Shown in pieces: positions 1-7,848 of a stretch of 33,341 nt of DNA. Below the pieces are notes generated by a model. It was given only the letters and a program-made list of their open reading frames with translations, did not search any database and was not told the DNA's origin. This DNA is from Alphaproteobacteria bacterium UBA828 (GTDB lineage: Bacteria > Pseudomonadota > Alphaproteobacteria > UBA828), in contig DBHM01000010.1 of NCBI GenBank assembly GCA_002296185.1, forward strand, positions 44,422 through 77,762. Reading direction: 5' to 3'. Position 1 is the first letter of the stretch; every line of letters begins with the position of its first letter. Made by a program: the position numbers and the translations under genes.

Positions 1-24
1 TACCCTATACCCTATACCCTATAC
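1..24. repeat. Heptamer tandem repeat TACCCTA, about 3.4 units, at the window edge
   Basis: Bases 1-24 are three perfect TACCCTA units plus TAC. The array probably continues beyond the left edge, so its length is unknown. It lies about 65 bases upstream of the first gene. I see no second copy in the window. Confidence 0.8.
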
Positions 25-89
25 GTTATCATTCTTTCAAATGTTATATAATATTAATATTAATCATCTAACTTAATGAGGAAAAATCC

Positions 90-500
90 ATGACTAAAAA
101 TATTCGCGAACTAGCTGACCGATTTTACGAGATAGTAAATGGTGAAGAAGGTGATTTTTCAGAAATATTCTCCGATGATTTTGTTTTCTCTATAATGCCC
201 GGATTCCCTTATGGTGGAGATTATCATGGTCTAGACGAAACTAATGCTTTTTTTGATAAACTAGGTAATCATTTTGACTTCTGGGAAGTGCATACGGAAC
301 GGTTCATACCGGTTGATGAGAATAATCTTATAGTAACAGCAAAATACAAAACTAAATCTACAGAAGCAGGTAATGACGTACTTATGGAAACAGTACATCT
401 TTGGACAGCCAATAATGGAAAGCTAACTAGTTACAAACATTATTGTGATACCGCTATTCTCGCAACTGCAATGGAAAATAAAGTGCCTGTGCGCACATAA
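90..500 (+). CDS. SnoaL/NTF2-like domain protein
   Basis: A 136-residue protein with the size and pattern of the NTF2/SnoaL-like cone fold. An N-terminal helix (about 4-17) is followed by FSDDFVFSIMP and a glycine-rich segment, then 'G.DETNAFF' and alternating strands ending near residue 120. Families of this fold include isomerases, small hydrolases and non-catalytic binding proteins, so the substrate cannot be given. The start is supported by a GAGGAAAA Shine-Dalgarno-like tract just upstream of the ATG. It appears monocistronic. Two more proteins of the same broad fold are encoded at 2573 and 26757, with no close identity to this one by eye. Confidence 0.75.
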   Translation: MTKNIRELADRFYEIVNGEEGDFSEIFSDDFVFSIMPGFPYGGDYHGLDETNAFFDKLGNHFDFWEVHTERFIPVDENNLIVTAKYKTKSTEAGNDVLMETVHLWTANNGKLTSYKHYCDTAILATAMENKVPVRT

Positions 501-607
501 AGAATCTTATAAGACTATAAAATATTAAAAAGCCAGGTAAACAAACGTATAGGCCTCAAACTAATAGAACATTACTAATTTCTTTACAGATAATATGGAG
601 CTGCATT

Positions 608-814
608 GTGTTTGATGGCTTAATGTCACTTCTTCATTGGATATTTTTTATAGCAGCAGTAATTATGCTTATTTTTGGTGGCCTCATCTTGCATAGGGGC
701 GATAGTATTGGCTATGGATATATGGTAATTGGTATTGCAGCATTCTTAATTTTTAATGTTTTGCTATTAATAATAAGACGACGATGGCAAACCTTTCCCT
801 GGAGTGATTATTAG
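608..814 (+). CDS. Small two-helix inner-membrane protein
   Basis: A 68-residue protein with two clear hydrophobic spans (about 9-29 and 37-58), joined by a short loop LHRGDSIGYGY. It ends in a positive RRRWQTF segment, which suggests a cytoplasmic C terminus. It starts at GTG, with GGAG eight bases upstream. No family was recognised. It sits alone between the NTF2-like gene and trhO. A real gene is likely because hydrophobic spans and basic tail are well organised, but the function is unknown. Confidence 0.55.
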   Translation: MFDGLMSLLHWIFFIAAVIMLIFGGLILHRGDSIGYGYMVIGIAAFLIFNVLLLIIRRRWQTFPWSDY

Positions 815-887
815 ATAATAAATATACAATAATATAAGAGTGTGAACCTAATTTTATCTTTTCTACTTATCGTATATATTATAATTC

Positions 888-1832
888 ATGAATAATATTA
901 TAGTAGCAACATTTTATCATTTTACTAAATATGAAAGCCCGGAATCTTTGTGTCAGCCATTGGTGGAAAAGCTGTCTTCCTACAATATAAAAGGGACAGT
1001 GTTAATCGCACACGAAGGTATAAATGGAACCCTTGCTGGCTCACGTATAGGCATAGATAGTGCGTTAAAGGACCTTCGTTCCTTACCCAACACAAAAGGC
1101 CTTGAGCACAAAGAGTCTCATGCCAATAACATGCCGTTCTTTCGTTTAAAAGTACGCCTGAAATCAGAGATAGTTTCAATGAAAGTACCTGGAGTTAATC
1201 CTCTCTTGAATGTCGGTAAATATGTTGATCCCCATGACTGGAATAATCTGATCAATGATCCAGATACAATAATTATTGACGCACGCAATAACTTCGAAGT
1301 CGAAATTGGTACATTTGAAGGGTCAATAAACCCAAATACGCACAGCTTTAGCGAGTTACCAAAATGGTTAGACGAAAATCAACCAAAAATGTCTGGGAAG
1401 AAAATCGCCATGTTTTGTACAGGCGGCATTCGGTGCGAAAAAGCAACTTCATATCTCAAACAAAAAGGTATTAATGAAGTATTTCATTTGAAAGGTGGAA
1501 TATTACAATATCTAAAGGATATACCTAAAGAAGAAAGCCACTGGAAAGGTGAGTGTTTTGTCTTTGACTATAGAGTATCTGTCAAACATGGACTTGAAAT
1601 TGGAGAATATGAATTATGCTATGCTTGCCGATGGCCTCTTAGCTCGATTGATCGGCTATCAAAAGATTTTGTTGCAGGAATATCTTGTAGCCACTGTATA
1701 AATCAACATACAGAAAAACAACGTTCACGATATGCCGAGAGACAAACACAAATAAATCTTTCTAAAAAACGGGGGGAGCGGCATATAGGTGCAAATTTTA
1801 ATGCTATAAAAAAAATAAATGGTTATAATTAA
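888..1832 (+). CDS. trhO: tRNA uridine(34) 5-hydroxylase TrhO (YceA), rhodanese-like
   Basis: TrhO uses molecular oxygen to hydroxylate U34 of certain tRNAs, the precursor step for cmo5U/mo5U wobble modification. The 314-residue length is usual for the family. An N-terminal acylphosphatase-like domain (about 1-95) carries the AHEGINGT motif. A rhodanese domain (about 120-215) contains IIIDARN near 128-134 and the active-site loop CTGGIRCEKA, with the catalytic cysteine at 177. The C-terminal extension has two cysteine pairs (C244/C247 and C267/C270) that look zinc-binding, as in other members. The stop overlaps the start region of the GST-like gene by 14 bases, suggesting co-translation. Confidence 0.95.
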   Translation: MNNIIVATFYHFTKYESPESLCQPLVEKLSSYNIKGTVLIAHEGINGTLAGSRIGIDSALKDLRSLPNTKGLEHKESHANNMPFFRLKVRLKSEIVSMKVPGVNPLLNVGKYVDPHDWNNLINDPDTIIIDARNNFEVEIGTFEGSINPNTHSFSELPKWLDENQPKMSGKKIAMFCTGGIRCEKATSYLKQKGINEVFHLKGGILQYLKDIPKEESHWKGECFVFDYRVSVKHGLEIGEYELCYACRWPLSSIDRLSKDFVAGISCSHCINQHTEKQRSRYAERQTQINLSKKRGERHIGANFNAIKKINGYN

Positions 1833-2508
1833 CAATATGACCTGTAAAAACCACGATTTACCTATTCTTTATTCATTTCGACGATGTCCGTATGCAATGC
1901 GTGCACGTATGGCACTTTATTATAGCGGTCAATCATGCGTATTACGCGAAGTAATTTTGCGCAATAAACCACCTGAAATGATTGAAGCATCCCCCAAAGG
2001 TACAGTACCAGTCTTGATACTTAAAAATGGTTCTGTAATAGAACAAAGTTTAGAAATAATGTATTGGGCCCTCGAACAACATGATCCAGAAGATTGGCTT
2101 ACTCCATTTAAGGATGATAACTCTGCTCAGAATTTAGTCTCTGAAAACGATGGCCCGTTTAAAAATAGTTTAGATAGATATAAATACCCTAACCGATACC
2201 AAAATTGTGATCCTCTTTACTATCGGTCGACAGGAGAAGAGTTTTTAGTGAAAATTAATGAAAGGCTCATGAATACAAAATATCTATTTGGGGATAGCTT
2301 TTCATTTGTTGATGCTGCAATTTCTCCGTTTATTCGTCAATTTGCGAATAAAGACCCAGAATGGTTCTATGGAAATGAACTATCAGCAACACACCGGTGG
2401 TTAACTAGTATACTAGAATCAGATATATTCCTTAATATCATGAAAAAGTATGCCGTATGGGAAAACGGTAAGGAAGAAACGTTATTCTCATTTCAATCAA
2501 AATCCTGA
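1819..2508 (+). CDS. Glutathione S-transferase-like (thioredoxin-fold) protein
   Basis: A 229-residue protein with an N-terminal glutaredoxin-like GST domain. It shows ILYSFRRCPYAMRARMAL with a single cysteine at the redox position, then KGTVPVLIL with the cis-proline and 'VIEQSLEIMYW', the glutathione gamma-Glu contact. The rest is an all-helical GST C-terminal domain ending near 225. It overlaps trhO by 14 bases, and an alternative ATG at 1837 would nearly abolish the overlap. The RCPYA motif resembles stringent-starvation-like and omega-type GSTs more than dithiol glutaredoxins. The physiological role is not deducible. The tight coupling to trhO suggests co-expression only. Confidence 0.82.
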   Translation: MVIINNMTCKNHDLPILYSFRRCPYAMRARMALYYSGQSCVLREVILRNKPPEMIEASPKGTVPVLILKNGSVIEQSLEIMYWALEQHDPEDWLTPFKDDNSAQNLVSENDGPFKNSLDRYKYPNRYQNCDPLYYRSTGEEFLVKINERLMNTKYLFGDSFSFVDAAISPFIRQFANKDPEWFYGNELSATHRWLTSILESDIFLNIMKKYAVWENGKEETLFSFQSKS

Positions 2509-2572
2509 ATTCAAACATAATATTTATAGAGATATATTGATAAAAGTTTAGATATTTTAATAGGAGCCAATA

Positions 2573-2920
2573 GTGAGAACAGCACAAGAGATATTTGATC
2601 ATCATTTAGAGGTATTCGGTGCAGGAAACTTAGAAGCCATATTAACAGATTACGATAAAAATTCAGTAATGATTTATGGAAACCAAAGCTGGCATGGCCT
2701 TGAAGGCGCAAGGGAATTCTTCAAAATGTGGCTTGATAATTTAATACCTTTAGGCAGTGAATTCGAATTGATGACCCAGTTATCATTTGAGCATACTTTA
2801 TATATTACTTGGAGGGCAGAGTCTGAAAAATATAAGTTTGATTTTGGTACGAATACATTTATTTTTGAAAACGATAAGGTGCGTTGGCAAACTGTTGGAG
2901 CTCATGTAACCAAAAAATGA
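2573..2920 (+). CDS. SnoaL-like (DUF4440-type) protein
   Basis: A 115-residue NTF2-fold protein. The N-terminal helix RTAQEIFDHHLEVFGAG and the segment 'ILTDYDKNSVMI' match the DUF4440/SnoaL pattern, followed by HGLEGAREFF and beta strands. It starts at GTG, with TAGGAG about eight bases upstream. It is separated by 64 bases from the GST-like gene and converges with the OYE gene, whose stop is 22 bases away. Function is unknown; the fold commonly binds small hydrophobic ligands. Confidence 0.72.
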   Translation: MRTAQEIFDHHLEVFGAGNLEAILTDYDKNSVMIYGNQSWHGLEGAREFFKMWLDNLIPLGSEFELMTQLSFEHTLYITWRAESEKYKFDFGTNTFIFENDKVRWQTVGAHVTKK

Positions 2921-2941
2921 TTTTCTCAGAAACCAAAATAC

Positions 2942-4087
2942 TTATTCTTCAATCTCTCCAGGCCTTTTAGCAAAGACACCTTGAGACCTTAACTCTAACC
3001 AATGTCCATATTGATGTGGCCATATTTGAAAATCAATATCTGCATTTAAGGCTTGAGCCGCATGTAATGGCCAGAATGGATTATATAAAGCCTCCCTTGC
3101 TAGAGCGACTAGATCAGCCTGACCTGAACGTAGAATAGTTTCAGCTTGTGATGGATCAGTAATTAAACCTACCGCCTGTGTAAGAATTTGAGCTTTATTA
3201 CGAATCTCGGAAGAAAAACTAACTTGATAACCTGGAGTTGGAGTAGGAAGTGTATTCTTTCCGGCTGCTGCAATTGCACCTGAAGAACAATCTATTACAT
3301 CAACACCTATATCACTCAATATCCTTGTAAGTGCTATAGAATCATCTATATCCCAACCACCCTCTTTACCATCGACAGTTGAAAGTCTAATAAATAAAGG
3401 TTTACCTTCTGGCCAAACCGCTCTTACTGCTTCAGCTAAATCTAAGGTAAATCTCATTCTATTTTCCCTCGATCCACCGTAAATATCTGTTCTTTTATTT
3501 GATATCGGGGATAAAAAACTATGACTTAGATATCCATGTGCACTATGAATTTCTAATGCATCAAACCCTGCTAACTCAGCCCTTTTTGCAGCTAACACCC
3601 ATGAATCAATAATTTCTTTAATTTCTGATACTGTAAGCTCATGAGGAATCAACCACCCCTCCTCAAAAGGTATTGGGCTTGGACCAACTATATCCCATGC
3701 TAATTCACCTTTTGAAAACTCAGCCTCGGTGAGTGCGGCATCACCCTCCCAAGGCCTTTGACATGAAGCTTTACGACCAGCATGGGCAAGCTGAAGACAT
3801 GTTGCTGCACCAGAATCCTTGACACTTTTAACAATTGGAATCATTGAATTCAGCTGCTCATCATTCCAAAGACCAGTACATCCATGAGTTATCCGTCCTA
3901 TGGACTCTACAGCTGTTGCTTCAAATATTACTAGACCAAACCCACCTCTTCCAAAGGCTGTAAGATGACAATGATGCCAATTATTCATTACACCGTCGAC
4001 TGCAGTGTATTGACACATTGGGGATACCACTGTGCGGTTACGTAACTTAAGGTTTCTTATATATAGGGGCTCAAACAATATTGACAT
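2942..4087 (-). CDS. NADH:flavin oxidoreductase, old yellow enzyme (YqjM/NamA-like)
   Basis: An FMN-dependent ene-reductase of 381 residues, probably reducing activated C=C bonds with NAD(P)H. It has the YqjM-class hallmarks: SPMCQYTAVDG with the redox-tuning cysteine at 25, QLAHAGRKAS near 99-108, the substrate-binding pair H181/H184 in EIHSAHGYL, and the signature SPISNKRTDIYGGS (193-206). The final GQADLVALAREALYNP is the phosphate-binding end of the TIM barrel. A CAGGAAAG Shine-Dalgarno tract precedes the start. The same fold makes up the C-terminal half of the fused enzyme at 17220, which has alanine in place of this cysteine. No operon partner. Confidence 0.93.
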   Translation of the reverse strand: MSILFEPLYIRNLKLRNRTVVSPMCQYTAVDGVMNNWHHCHLTAFGRGGFGLVIFEATAVESIGRITHGCTGLWNDEQLNSMIPIVKSVKDSGAATCLQLAHAGRKASCQRPWEGDAALTEAEFSKGELAWDIVGPSPIPFEEGWLIPHELTVSEIKEIIDSWVLAAKRAELAGFDALEIHSAHGYLSHSFLSPISNKRTDIYGGSRENRMRFTLDLAEAVRAVWPEGKPLFIRLSTVDGKEGGWDIDDSIALTRILSDIGVDVIDCSSGAIAAAGKNTLPTPTPGYQVSFSSEIRNKAQILTQAVGLITDPSQAETILRSGQADLVALAREALYNPFWPLHAAQALNADIDFQIWPHQYGHWLELRSQGVFAKRPGEIEE

Positions 4088-4279
4088 TTATAGATACTTT
4101 CCTGGTTATAATTTTTCTAGTTATTAGTTAATAAAAAGATTTTTAATATGAAATGTCTCAAGATCTAAATTATCTAATATATTGAAAAACTAATACCAAA
4201 TAACAGAAAAAACTATAGACATCTATTCATATTATTTTAGGTCTTGCGGTAAAAACTAAATTTGCATTAACTAATACTT

Positions 4280-4963
4280 ATGGAAAAAAAATTAAAACCA
4301 AATAAATGGGTTACATTTGATTGCTACGATACCTTAGTTGACTACACAAACAGCAAACGTAAAGCTCTCTCCAGAATAATGAAACCAAAGGGTATTGTCG
4401 CAGAAAAATTTAAAAAATCCTTCGATGCGTTTGAAGCACACGAAAAAGAACTACAAAATGGTCCGTTTATACCTCTAAGTGAAGTAATATTAGAAAGTCT
4501 AAAATTTGCATCTAAATCTGTAGGGGTTAATATTACTATAGATGAAAAATTGACTATGATAAATTCAATAAAAGAGGCTCAAGCTTTTCCAGATGTATTC
4601 CCTGCATTAAATAAACTCAAAAAAGATTACAAACTAGCTATATTATCTAATTCTGAACCTAGTATTATTAAACATAACATTTCAACAATAGGAATAGAGT
4701 TTAATGCAGTTGTTCTAGCTACTGATGCTAATTGTTATAAGCCAAACCCCCGAATCTTCAAGAAACTGCTTGAACGCATTGATGAACCTGCAAATAATAT
4801 TACCCATGTGGCCCAGAGTTTTTATCATGATGTTAAACAAGCAAAAAGTTTAAATTTTGGCAGAATAATTTGGGTTAACCGTTTTAATCAAAAAGAACAT
4901 CATGACTCTAAATCTCTTACGCAGATTAAAGATTTATCTACGTTGGTTAATGTACTAAAATAA
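4280..4963 (+). CDS. HAD-superfamily hydrolase (haloacid dehalogenase type II-like)
   Basis: A 227-residue HAD phosphatase/dehalogenase. Motif I is TFDCYDTLVDY, with the nucleophile aspartate at 14. Tyrosine replaces the usual second aspartate of phosphatases (DCYDT), a pattern typical of L-2-haloacid dehalogenase-like members. Motif II is ILSNSEPS, followed by the motif III lysine in CYKPNPRIF. The motif IV region is HVAQSFYHDVKQAKSLNF. A four-helix C1 cap lies between motifs I and II. It is followed 45 bases later by the alpha/beta-hydrolase-fold gene in the same direction, so the two may form an operon for hydrolytic catabolism of an unknown substrate. Confidence 0.88.
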   Translation: MEKKLKPNKWVTFDCYDTLVDYTNSKRKALSRIMKPKGIVAEKFKKSFDAFEAHEKELQNGPFIPLSEVILESLKFASKSVGVNITIDEKLTMINSIKEAQAFPDVFPALNKLKKDYKLAILSNSEPSIIKHNISTIGIEFNAVVLATDANCYKPNPRIFKKLLERIDEPANNITHVAQSFYHDVKQAKSLNFGRIIWVNRFNQKEHHDSKSLTQIKDLSTLVNVLK

Positions 4964-5008
4964 CAATTTCTATCTTCAATAATTAACTGATAAAAAAGGT
5001 ATATAATT

Positions 5009-5800
5009 ATGAGTATTAAAAAGGCATACGTATCTACTTCTTCTGGTCAGATACACTATTCCTTCACAGAGGGAGAAGGTGTACCAATTATATGCTTCCA
5101 CCAAACAGCGAGCTCAAGTCGCTCATTTCATAAACTTATGGAAGTTGGAGACATAAAAAACCCTTTCTTTGCATTTGATACACCCGGCTTTGGTAATTCT
5201 TTTGACCCCAAAGGGATGCCTAAATTTGAAGAATTTGCATCTTGGTTAATGGAGGCCATAAATTCACTCGGCATCAATCATTTTCATGCTTTAGGCCACC
5301 ATACGGGAGCAGCAATATGTGTTGAAATTGCAAAGTCTTATACTGACAAAGTTCTATCTATGATACTTGTTGGCCCCTTTCCCTTAACACCTGAAGAGAG
5401 AGAAGAGTTTAGACCAATGTTTTCTAAACCTATTGAGCCAAATAAAGATGGTTCTTATTTAATAGAAACATGGGATTATTTACGTAAACTTGGAGCCGAT
5501 AACGACCTTCAGACACATCATGAAGAACTTATAGATCACGTTAGAGCTTATTATAGTAGATATCAAACTTATTCAGCGGTTTGGGACTATGATTTTACGA
5601 CACCTTACAAAAATGTGACCTGCCCAATACTAATTATGGCAGCTGATGATGATGTGCTATACCCTTATTTAGATCGCTCTAAGAAGCTTAACTCAAAAGC
5701 TGAATTTGTCGAAAGTTTTGGCGCTAATTACGAGCCAACATTAGACAGCGTTAATATGAGCTCTCAGATATCTAAATTTCTATCTTCTCATAGTCTTTGA
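5009..5800 (+). CDS. Alpha/beta-hydrolase-fold protein with non-canonical active site
   Basis: A 263-residue alpha/beta-hydrolase-fold protein with a clear oxyanion-hole region (ICFHQTASSSRSF, about 28-40) and DTPGFGNS at 57-64. The nucleophile elbow, normally GxSxG, reads G96-H-H-T-G100, so the nucleophile serine is replaced by histidine. The usual acid is plausible in AADDDVLYP (about 211-219). The C-terminal catalytic histidine is not evident: the expected region reads SFGANYEPTLDS. Sequences with a GHHTGA elbow exist in this superfamily, but I cannot assign a reaction. It may be a cofactor-free lyase, oxygenase or binding protein rather than an esterase. It lies downstream of the HAD gene. 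Confidence 0.82.
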   Translation: MSIKKAYVSTSSGQIHYSFTEGEGVPIICFHQTASSSRSFHKLMEVGDIKNPFFAFDTPGFGNSFDPKGMPKFEEFASWLMEAINSLGINHFHALGHHTGAAICVEIAKSYTDKVLSMILVGPFPLTPEEREEFRPMFSKPIEPNKDGSYLIETWDYLRKLGADNDLQTHHEELIDHVRAYYSRYQTYSAVWDYDFTTPYKNVTCPILIMAADDDVLYPYLDRSKKLNSKAEFVESFGANYEPTLDSVNMSSQISKFLSSHSL

Positions 5801-5803
5801 GGA

Positions 5804-6421
5804 TTACTTTTTAAGGAAAACTAGTGACTGGTTATTTGAAGGCATTGCAATTTTAATCGATAAGAAAAGATCATTTTTTTCCGCCTCTGCACAGACATCT
5901 TCTATATTACGCACCCCCCATTCCTTATCTTGCAAACGGAGAAAATGATCAAACTTTTCGTTGGAGGGAGCGGTATGCTTACCAGAAATTCGATAGGGTC
6001 CGTATAAATATAACACCCCACCTGGCTTTAATATTTTACCTACATTTCTCATCAAGCCCTCAGTGACAGCCCAGGGTGATATATGTAGAACATTTATGCA
6101 AATTACAGACGAAACAATATCAATTGATAAAGTGAAAGAAGATATATCAATTCTTAACGGTTGATATATATTTGTTTTTCCTCCCATTTCATTATGAATC
6201 CAAGCCTTTATACTCTCAATATTCTCGGGATCCAAGTCACTAGGCTGCCATTTAAGATGGGGGAAAAGGTTAGCAAAGTATATAATATGTTCCCCGGACC
6301 CACTCCCAATTTCCAGCACTAGTCCTGAGGCCGGCAAATAATCTTTAATAACTTCTACTATAGCATCCCGATTGCGAGATGTTGAAGGAAAATGGAGGGC
6401 TTTCTTATTATCATTTTTCAT
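5804..6421 (-). CDS. DUF938 family SAM-dependent methyltransferase-like protein
   Basis: A 205-residue class I methyltransferase fold. It shows the DUF938 start (FPSTSRNRDAIVEVIKDYLP), motif I VLEIGSGSGEHIIYFA near 36-50, the acidic-loop segment WQPSDLDPENIESIKAW, and motif IV ICINVLHISPWA. The later YLYGPYRISGKHTAPSNE, near 138-155, is characteristic of the family. The family is widespread in proteobacteria and has no settled substrate. It converges with the preceding gene, only three bases apart, so both transcripts would share the junction. Confidence 0.88.
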   Translation of the reverse strand: MKNDNKKALHFPSTSRNRDAIVEVIKDYLPASGLVLEIGSGSGEHIIYFANLFPHLKWQPSDLDPENIESIKAWIHNEMGGKTNIYQPLRIDISSFTLSIDIVSSVICINVLHISPWAVTEGLMRNVGKILKPGGVLYLYGPYRISGKHTAPSNEKFDHFLRLQDKEWGVRNIEDVCAEAEKNDLFLSIKIAMPSNNQSLVFLKK

Positions 6422-6470
6422 TTAGTAAAAATTATCCATAAAATAGATTAATACAGATAATAAGTTTCCA

Positions 6471-6728
6471 TTATTTGCAGAGGTTACTATAAATATCTGA
6501 AATACCTAATATCCACTCACCCCTCTCAAAGAAATCCTTCCATCTACTTTGTCTTATTAATTCTTTTTGCTCCTCATTAATTTCCTCAATAGTTTGTACC
6601 AATTCTATGCAATATGTATTCAAAAAAACCCTTGCATCTCTTTTGGTTTCAATTTTAGCATGCGCATGACTAATACTCATTACAAATATAATGAAGACTA
6701 AAACTATAATTTTCTTCTTAATAAGCAT
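6471..6728 (-). CDS. Small secreted hypothetical protein
   Basis: An 85-residue protein with a convincing signal peptide: KKK at the N terminus, a hydrophobic core of about 8-20 and a probable cleavage after SHAHA. The mature part is about 60 residues, mostly helical and charged (VQTIEEINEEQKELIRQSRW). It has one cysteine near the mature N terminus (NTYC) and one at the penultimate position, which could form a periplasmic disulfide. No family was recognised. It lies 50 bases upstream of the DUF938 gene in the same orientation, so it may be cotranscribed with it. Confidence 0.55.
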   Translation of the reverse strand: MLIKKKIIVLVFIIFVMSISHAHAKIETKRDARVFLNTYCIELVQTIEEINEEQKELIRQSRWKDFFERGEWILGISDIYSNLCK

Positions 6729-6844
6729 AATTTAACCTCACATCTAAAAGGTGATTTATATTAACTTTTATATATTAATAATATTAACACTAAGTGAATT
6801 GATATACAGTATTACAATACATAAAAAAACTGATAAAGGTTATA

Positions 6845-7573
6845 ATGGGTAAACTAGTAAAAGTAGTTTCTACCGGTGAAATAACTGAGGTCATACTAAA
6901 CCGGCCAGAAAAATTGAACGCACTCTCAACGCTTCTCCTTTCAGAGTTAAAGGATACTATCACAAGTGTCTCAAAAAAAAGTAACTTGAGGTGCGTTATA
7001 ATAAGTGGTTCCGGTAGGTCCTTTTCATCTGGTGCAGATATTACTGAATTAAAGAACTTTACAAATAAAACTGCTAAACAGTTCATTGAATTATTGCACA
7101 TGACTCTCCAATCAGTACGTAATTGCCCAGTTCCAGTTATAGCCAAGGTTAGTGGACCTTGCATTGGAGGTGGTCTCGAGCTTGCAATAAGTTGTGATAT
7201 TAGAGCCGCTTCTGAGAATTCAACATTTGCTATGCCTGAGGTTTTAGTTGGTATGCCTTCAGTTATCGAAGCTGCTCTATTACCTCGCTTAATAGGCTGG
7301 GGTCGAACTTCAGAAATACTTTACACCGGATGCACATTAACCGCTCAAGAGGCAAAATCTATAGGATTAATAGAAAAAATTGCCCCATTAAATGAAATTG
7401 ATCACTTAACAAACAGATGGACTGAGGCCATTATTTCAGCAAACCCAAAAGCAGTTCGTTCTCAAAAGAGCCTAATGCGTAGATGGGAAAACCTAATGAT
7501 AGATGAAGCAATTGAAGTAGGTCTAGAATATTTCAGTAAAGCATATTCTCAAACAAATACAGAGAATTCATAA
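6845..7573 (+). CDS. Enoyl-CoA hydratase/isomerase (crotonase) family protein
   Basis: A 242-residue crotonase. The CoA-binding and oxyanion-hole segments are LNRPEKLNALS (18-28), SFSSGADITEL (59-69) and GPCIGGGLELAISCD (104-118). Both catalytic glutamates of classical enoyl-CoA hydratases are present, E112 in GGLELA and E132 in AMPEVLVG. Hydration of a 2-enoyl-CoA is therefore plausible, though the family also contains isomerases and lyases. The ATG at 6845 follows an AAAGGTT tract. It appears to stand alone, with the structured small transcript at 7650 downstream. It differs from the island crotonase at 20720, which lacks both glutamates. Confidence 0.88.
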   Translation: MGKLVKVVSTGEITEVILNRPEKLNALSTLLLSELKDTITSVSKKSNLRCVIISGSGRSFSSGADITELKNFTNKTAKQFIELLHMTLQSVRNCPVPVIAKVSGPCIGGGLELAISCDIRAASENSTFAMPEVLVGMPSVIEAALLPRLIGWGRTSEILYTGCTLTAQEAKSIGLIEKIAPLNEIDHLTNRWTEAIISANPKAVRSQKSLMRRWENLMIDEAIEVGLEYFSKAYSQTNTENS

Positions 7574-7667
7574 AAGAAAATTATGTGATTACACCAAGAT
7601 AACTTGCCTTAATTTGTAAAGAAAACCATAATTATAGAAATTTTAACAATCGAAAGGAGGTGGTCCA

Positions 7668-7745
7668 ATGTCTAATTGTCTTAAGACAAAGTCATCGAAT
7701 ATAAGGATTTGGATCGTCACCTCTAACGAGGTACACTTCGACTAA
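7668..7745 (+). CDS. Possible 25-aa small protein
   Basis: A 25-codon ORF begins MSNCLKTKSS and ends NEVHFD. It is preceded by an extended Shine-Dalgarno (AAAGGAGGTGG) that ends five bases before the ATG, much stronger than most in this window. Most of its length lies inside the hairpins described for 7650-7814, so translation and folding would compete. That arrangement fits a regulated peptide or a dual-function RNA. The coding case rests only on the ribosome binding site and the intact frame. Confidence 0.4.
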   Translation: MSNCLKTKSSNIRIWIVTSNEVHFD

Positions 7746-7786
7746 TATGACGGTTTGGTCCAAATCGAGACCAAGTCAGACAATGG

Positions 7787-7814
7787 AAGGGTCATATAAA
7801 AATATGACCCTTTT
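7787..7814 (+). terminator. Rho-independent terminator
   Basis: A perfect 11-bp stem AAGGGTCATAT / ATATGACCCTT with an AAAA loop is followed by TT. It ends the small structured transcript at 7650 and separates it from the gene at 7849. Confidence 0.85.
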
Positions 7815-7848
7815 ACCTTAAATGTTGGTGACTAAAAAATATTAAAAT

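Larger units (their letters stand above)
7650..7814 (+). ncRNA. Candidate structured small transcript with a leader-like ORF
   Basis: This intergenic stretch folds well by eye. GATTTGGA (7706-7713) pairs with TCCAAATC (7759-7766). Inside it CGTCA (7715-7719) pairs with TGACG (7748-7752), and CCTC (7720-7723) pairs with GAGG (7728-7731) around a TAAC loop. A palindrome TGTCTTAAGACA lies at about 7678. The stretch ends in a perfect terminator. It also holds an AAAGGAGGTGG Shine-Dalgarno and a 25-codon ORF. It could be a small RNA, a peptide-encoding mRNA, or a leader for the downstream secreted-protein gene, though the terminator argues for an independent transcript. No known RNA family was assigned. 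Confidence 0.5.

Noticed and set aside
925..1179. Minus-strand ORF within trhO
   Set aside because: It is antisense to a conserved catalytic gene and has no recognisable domain.
2942..4087. OYE gene as a recent duplicate of the fused enzyme's C-terminal half
   Set aside because: Similarity is at family level only. Base composition, key cysteine and many loops differ.
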